From an uncultured Actinomycetes bacterium (lineage in GTDB: Bacteria; Actinomycetota; Actinomycetes; S36-B12), in assembly GCA_903848435.1 (NCBI GenBank), contig CAINGG010000559.1, positions 1 to 8,831 of the forward strand: DNA of 8,831 bases, read 5' to 3'. Shown piece after piece: positions 7,540 to 8,831 of the stretch. A model generated the notes under the pieces. That model ran no database searches and was not told the origin of the DNA. It was given only the letters and a program-made list of their open reading frames with translations. Numbering within the stretch: the first letter of the stretch is position 1; each line of letters starts with the position of its first letter. Position numbers and translations under genes: made by a program.

Positions 7540-8243
7540 GGTCCCTCGGCGGAATAGCCCACGCCGCGCACCGTGCGGATCGGGCTGGCCTCGGCGAGCT
7601 TGGCTCGCACCTGCGCCACGTGAACGTCCACGGTGCGCGTGCCGACCATGGCGGCGTACCCCCAGACCTCGGACAGCAGTTGCTCGCGGCTGAACACGCG
7701 TGACGGGTGCGCCATGAGGTACTCCAGCAGGTCGAACTCCGTCGCCGTGAGATCCACGGGAACCCCTGACACGGTGACACGCCGCGACGAGCGGTCAAGC
7801 GCGACTTCGCCCATCGTGAGCATGTCAGCCGCGACTGCCGGCTGAGAGTGACGGAGCGCCACGCGCACGCGAGCCACGACCTCGCGGGGGCTGAAGGGCT
7901 TGGTGATGTAGTCATCCCCGCCCATCTCCAGCCCCAGAATGCGATCGATCTCGTCATCGCGGGCAGTGCAGAACAGGATCGGCGTCCAATCACCATCGGC
8001 GCGAAGTCTGCGGCACACTTCGGTGCCGTCCATGCCGGGCAGCCCGACATCGAGCACGATGGCAGCGGGACGCAGGCGCCGCGCTGCTTCGAGTGCGGCG
8101 GGCCCCGTCGTCTCGACCGCGACGCGAAATCCATCGCGGCTGAGATAGAGGCGAAGGATGTCGGCGATGGCTGCCTCGTCTTCCACGACGAGGATGAGTC
8201 CGCGCGGTTCGGCGTCGCCGCCGACGCGTCCGGGTCGCTCCAC
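7536..8243 (-). CDS. OmpR/PhoB-type response regulator
   Basis: This is a 235-residue transcription regulator with a receiver domain (about 16-130) and a winged-helix DNA-binding domain (about 140-233). Receiver landmarks are the acidic pair Glu21-Asp22 in VVEDE, the phosphorylated Asp65 in VLDVGLPGMDG, Thr93 in FCTAR, and Lys115 in YITKPFSP. The C-terminal half shows LTATEFDLLEYLMAHPSRVF, a VDVHVAQVRAKL recognition helix, and the closing TVRGVGYS. The start is a GTG at 8243: a stop lies two codons upstream, and no other start precedes the conserved core, so the first 15 residues form a slightly long N-terminal extension. No good Shine-Dalgarno is visible. The gene begins 22 nt after the HGxxPAAG gene, suggesting co-transcription, and overlaps the kinase by 4 nt. 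Its targets are unknown; self-regulation of this cluster is a natural hypothesis. Confidence 0.94.
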   Translation of the reverse strand: MERPGRVGGDAEPRGLILVVEDEAAIADILRLYLSRDGFRVAVETTGPAALEAARRLRPAAIVLDVGLPGMDGTEVCRRLRADGDWTPILFCTARDDEIDRILGLEMGGDDYITKPFSPREVVARVRVALRHSQPAVAADMLTMGEVALDRSSRRVTVSGVPVDLTATEFDLLEYLMAHPSRVFSREQLLSEVWGYAAMVGTRTVDVHVAQVRAKLAEASPIRTVRGVGYSAEGP

Positions 8244-8265
8244 GAGCTAGCCGAGTTCGCCCGGC

Positions 8266-8490
8266 TCAGGCTTGCGAGGAGGCAGACGCACGCGGCTTTT
8301 GACCCAGGCCCGCGGCGCGCATGACACCTCCGGCGATCCCGCCCAGTGCCACGATGGCAGCGCCCACCCAGAAGCCGACCCAGTGACCGAACACGAGGGC
8401 GACGGTCGAGACCGTGGTGCCGATCGTCACCAGCACGACCAACGTCCACGCCGCCGGGGTCGAGCCATGACTATTGCGCCTGCTGTCCAT
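8266..8490 (-). CDS. HGxxPAAG-family small membrane protein
   Basis: This 74-residue protein has the family's N-terminal signature HGSTPAAW (8-15), followed by two hydrophobic segments at about 15-35 and 38-56 and a basic, Ser/Ala-rich tail. Such proteins are recurrent neighbours of trp genes in actinobacteria, usually between the trp-region membrane protein (TIGR02234) and trpC; no biochemical function is established as far as I know. The final residue of the motif is Trp rather than Gly, which I have seen as a family variant. The ATG at 8490 has an excellent GGAGG 6 nt upstream (8497-8501). The frame also runs upstream to 8586 without a stop, but that extension lacks conservation and crosses the remnant gene. 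The next gene starts 22 nt downstream. Confidence 0.85.
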   Translation of the reverse strand: MDSRRNSHGSTPAAWTLVVLVTIGTTVSTVALVFGHWVGFWVGAAIVALGGIAGGVMRAAGLGQKPRASASSQA

Positions 8491-8496
8491 GCGTGA

Positions 8497-8501
8497 CCTC
8501 C
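8497..8501 (-). promoter_or_regulatory. Ribosome binding site of the HGxxPAAG gene
   Basis: GGAGG on the minus strand lies 6 nt before the ATG at 8490-8488. It fixes the short 74-residue protein over a longer in-frame ATG at 8586. Confidence 0.75.
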
Positions 8502-8505
8502 GTGC

Positions 8506-8528
8506 CGGGCAACCCCCTCGGTTGCCCG
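8506..8528 (-). promoter_or_regulatory. Hairpin B ahead of the HGxxPAAG gene
   Basis: The minus strand reads cgggcaac, cgagggg, gttgcccg: a perfect 8-bp stem with a 7-nt loop. It ends 4 nt before the GGAGG of the HGxxPAAG gene. No T-run follows, so if it acts it would more likely affect ribosome access, pausing or RNA stability than cause classical termination. It shares bases 8524-8528 with hairpin A, so the two cannot form together. Confidence 0.55.
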
Positions 8529-8550
8529 CCCATTCAACCAGCAGGCGGGC
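8524..8550 (-). promoter_or_regulatory. Hairpin A, mutually exclusive with hairpin B
   Basis: The minus strand has gcccgcc (8550-8544), a 13-nt loop, and ggcgggc (8530-8524): an all-GC 7-bp stem. Its 5' arm lies in the last codons of the truncated upstream gene, and the loop contains that gene's TGA stop (8536-8534). A ribosome ending there would disrupt hairpin A and could favour hairpin B. A third, weaker pairing, ggttg (8539-8535) with caacc (8524-8520), also competes. This is a structural reading only, and GC-rich DNA gives such stems by chance. Confidence 0.4.
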
Positions 8551-8614
8551 GCGGATCGGTGGGGTCCTCGCCGCGGTCGAGCGCATCCCAGGCGGCGACT
8601 ACTCTCCTGGTCAA
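8534..8614 (-). pseudogene. C-terminal remnant of a trp-region membrane protein (TIGR02234-like)
   Basis: The minus strand encodes a short tail, WDALDRGEDPTDPRPPAG, ending in TGA at 8536-8534. From memory, WDAL(D/x)xGxDPT is the usual C-terminal end of the actinobacterial trp-region conserved membrane protein, whose gene normally precedes the HGxxPAAG gene. The position, strand and 43-nt distance to the next start all fit. In frame upstream there is a TTG at 8614 and then a TAA at 8620-8618, so the rest of the protein, including its membrane segments, is missing. The gene is therefore cut off by a rearrangement, deletion or assembly join between about 8600 and 8620. Alternatively the piece could be a small leader peptide with one Trp codon starting at the TTG. 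The assignment rests on a motif of about a dozen residues. Confidence 0.5.
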
Positions 8615-8742
8615 TCGTTACGGGGGTCATTATGGCGATGGAGGCGGTAGCGACAAGAAAGAAAATCAAGGCAGGGGTGTTCTTGACGGATAGGCGGCTG
8701 GTTTGCCACACTGCCCTTCTATAAAACGGGAATGGGAAATTG
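8615..8742. other. Low-GC segment without a clear gene
   Basis: This stretch lies between the remnant and a possible plus-strand start. By my count 8621-8760 is about 54% G+C, clearly lower than the trp genes. I find no tRNA, no convincing terminator, and no inverted terminal repeats or transposase. A minus-strand frame runs through it and encodes one hydrophobic stretch, LIFFLVATASIAI, but that frame also crosses the HGxxPAAG gene start and is not called. A TATAAA (8720-8725) on the plus strand lacks a good -35. Confidence 0.5.
8629..8656 (-). promoter_or_regulatory. Candidate sigma70-type promoter for the truncated trp cluster
   Basis: The minus strand has TTGTCG (8656-8651), a 16-nt spacer, and CATAAT (8634-8629). 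The -10 matches consensus at 5 of 6 positions and the -35 at 4 of 6. A start about 7 nt downstream would be near 8622, giving a leader of about 130 nt before the HGxxPAAG ATG that includes both hairpins. It lies in the low-GC segment just upstream of the truncated gene, so it could supply transcription in place of the lost trpE promoter. AT-richer DNA makes chance matches likely. Confidence 0.35.
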
Positions 8743-8831
8743 ATGCCGAAGCCAGCAGACTTATCCAAGACCATACTGCTGAAGATCCCCCCCGAGCTCC
8801 AGGAGAAGGGGCCGGGCGGCCGGTCGACCCG
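8743..8831 (+). CDS. Possible 5' end of an unidentified divergent gene
   Basis: An ATG at 8743 opens a frame that runs to the window edge, 29 codons without a stop, beginning MPKPADLSKTILLKIPPELQ. About 87% of its codons end in G or C by my count, as expected for genuine coding DNA in this genome and unlike the sequence just upstream. GGGAA lies 4 nt before the ATG as a weak ribosome site, and a TATAAA at 8720-8725 could be a -10. The ILLKIPPELQ piece loosely recalls the beta-strand of ribbon-helix-helix proteins, but this is far too little to assign. I do not recognise the gene; it may equally be chance or an assembly-edge artefact. Confidence 0.3.
   Translation, partial: MPKPADLSKTILLKIPPELQEKGPGGRST

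Noticed and set aside
7409..8449. Minus-strand open frame of 346 codons overlapping the regulator and HGxxPAAG gene
   Set aside because: It is out of frame with both well-supported genes and composed of low-complexity Arg/Ser/Ala stretches.
8427..8774. Minus-strand open frame with a hydrophobic stretch through the low-GC segment
   Set aside because: Its end crosses the HGxxPAAG start region in another frame, and its upstream part matches no family I know. It could hold a gene fragment, but the evidence is too thin.
8822..8831. GGTCGACC palindrome at the extreme right end, possibly a cloning adaptor
   Set aside because: It contains a SalI-type site but does not continue into any known adaptor sequence, and one palindrome of 8 bases is expected by chance in GC-rich DNA.

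Overview
The window is high-GC DNA, roughly two-thirds G+C by eye. It uses GTG and TTG starts freely, packs genes tightly on one strand, and has a gene order typical of Actinomycetota: trp genes followed by a DsbA-like thioredoxin, lgt and gltB. Genus and species cannot be told from this sequence. Every confidently called gene lies on the minus strand, so transcription runs from high to low coordinates.

In transcription order, the right end (about 8600-8831) is a discontinuity. A short C-terminal remnant resembling the trp-region membrane protein (TIGR02234) is followed by a small HGxxPAAG-family membrane protein, an OmpR-type response regulator and its sensor histidine kinase. After these come a DUF2752 membrane protein, then trpC, trpB and trpA. 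A membrane-anchored DsbA-like thioredoxin, lgt and the 5' part of gltB follow; gltB is cut by the left edge of the window. Most junctions are overlaps (4 or 8 nt) or gaps under 60 nt. The longest internal gap is the 102 nt before gltB, which holds a strong hairpin and a good ribosome binding site. No internal gap reaches 300 bases.

Functionally, TrpC, TrpB and TrpA make the last three steps to tryptophan, from the anthranilate-derived CdRP through indole-3-glycerol phosphate. Glutamate synthase (GltB) regenerates glutamate from glutamine and 2-oxoglutarate. The DsbA-like protein and Lgt act at the cell envelope, on thiol-disulfide chemistry and lipoprotein diacylglyceryl transfer. No trpE, trpG, trpD or trpF is present. 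In many actinobacteria trpF is replaced by PriA, but that cannot be checked here.

Two things stand out. First, a complete two-component system sits inside the trp cluster, between two small membrane-protein genes that usually lie close to trpC. Second, the upstream end of the cluster appears broken. The expected trpE and intact TIGR02234 gene are absent, base composition drops to about 54% G+C (my count, 8621-8760), and a possible gene starts on the opposite strand. Overlapping, mutually exclusive hairpins lie just ahead of the first intact gene. I see no CRISPR array, tRNA, rRNA, transposase or obvious new defence system.
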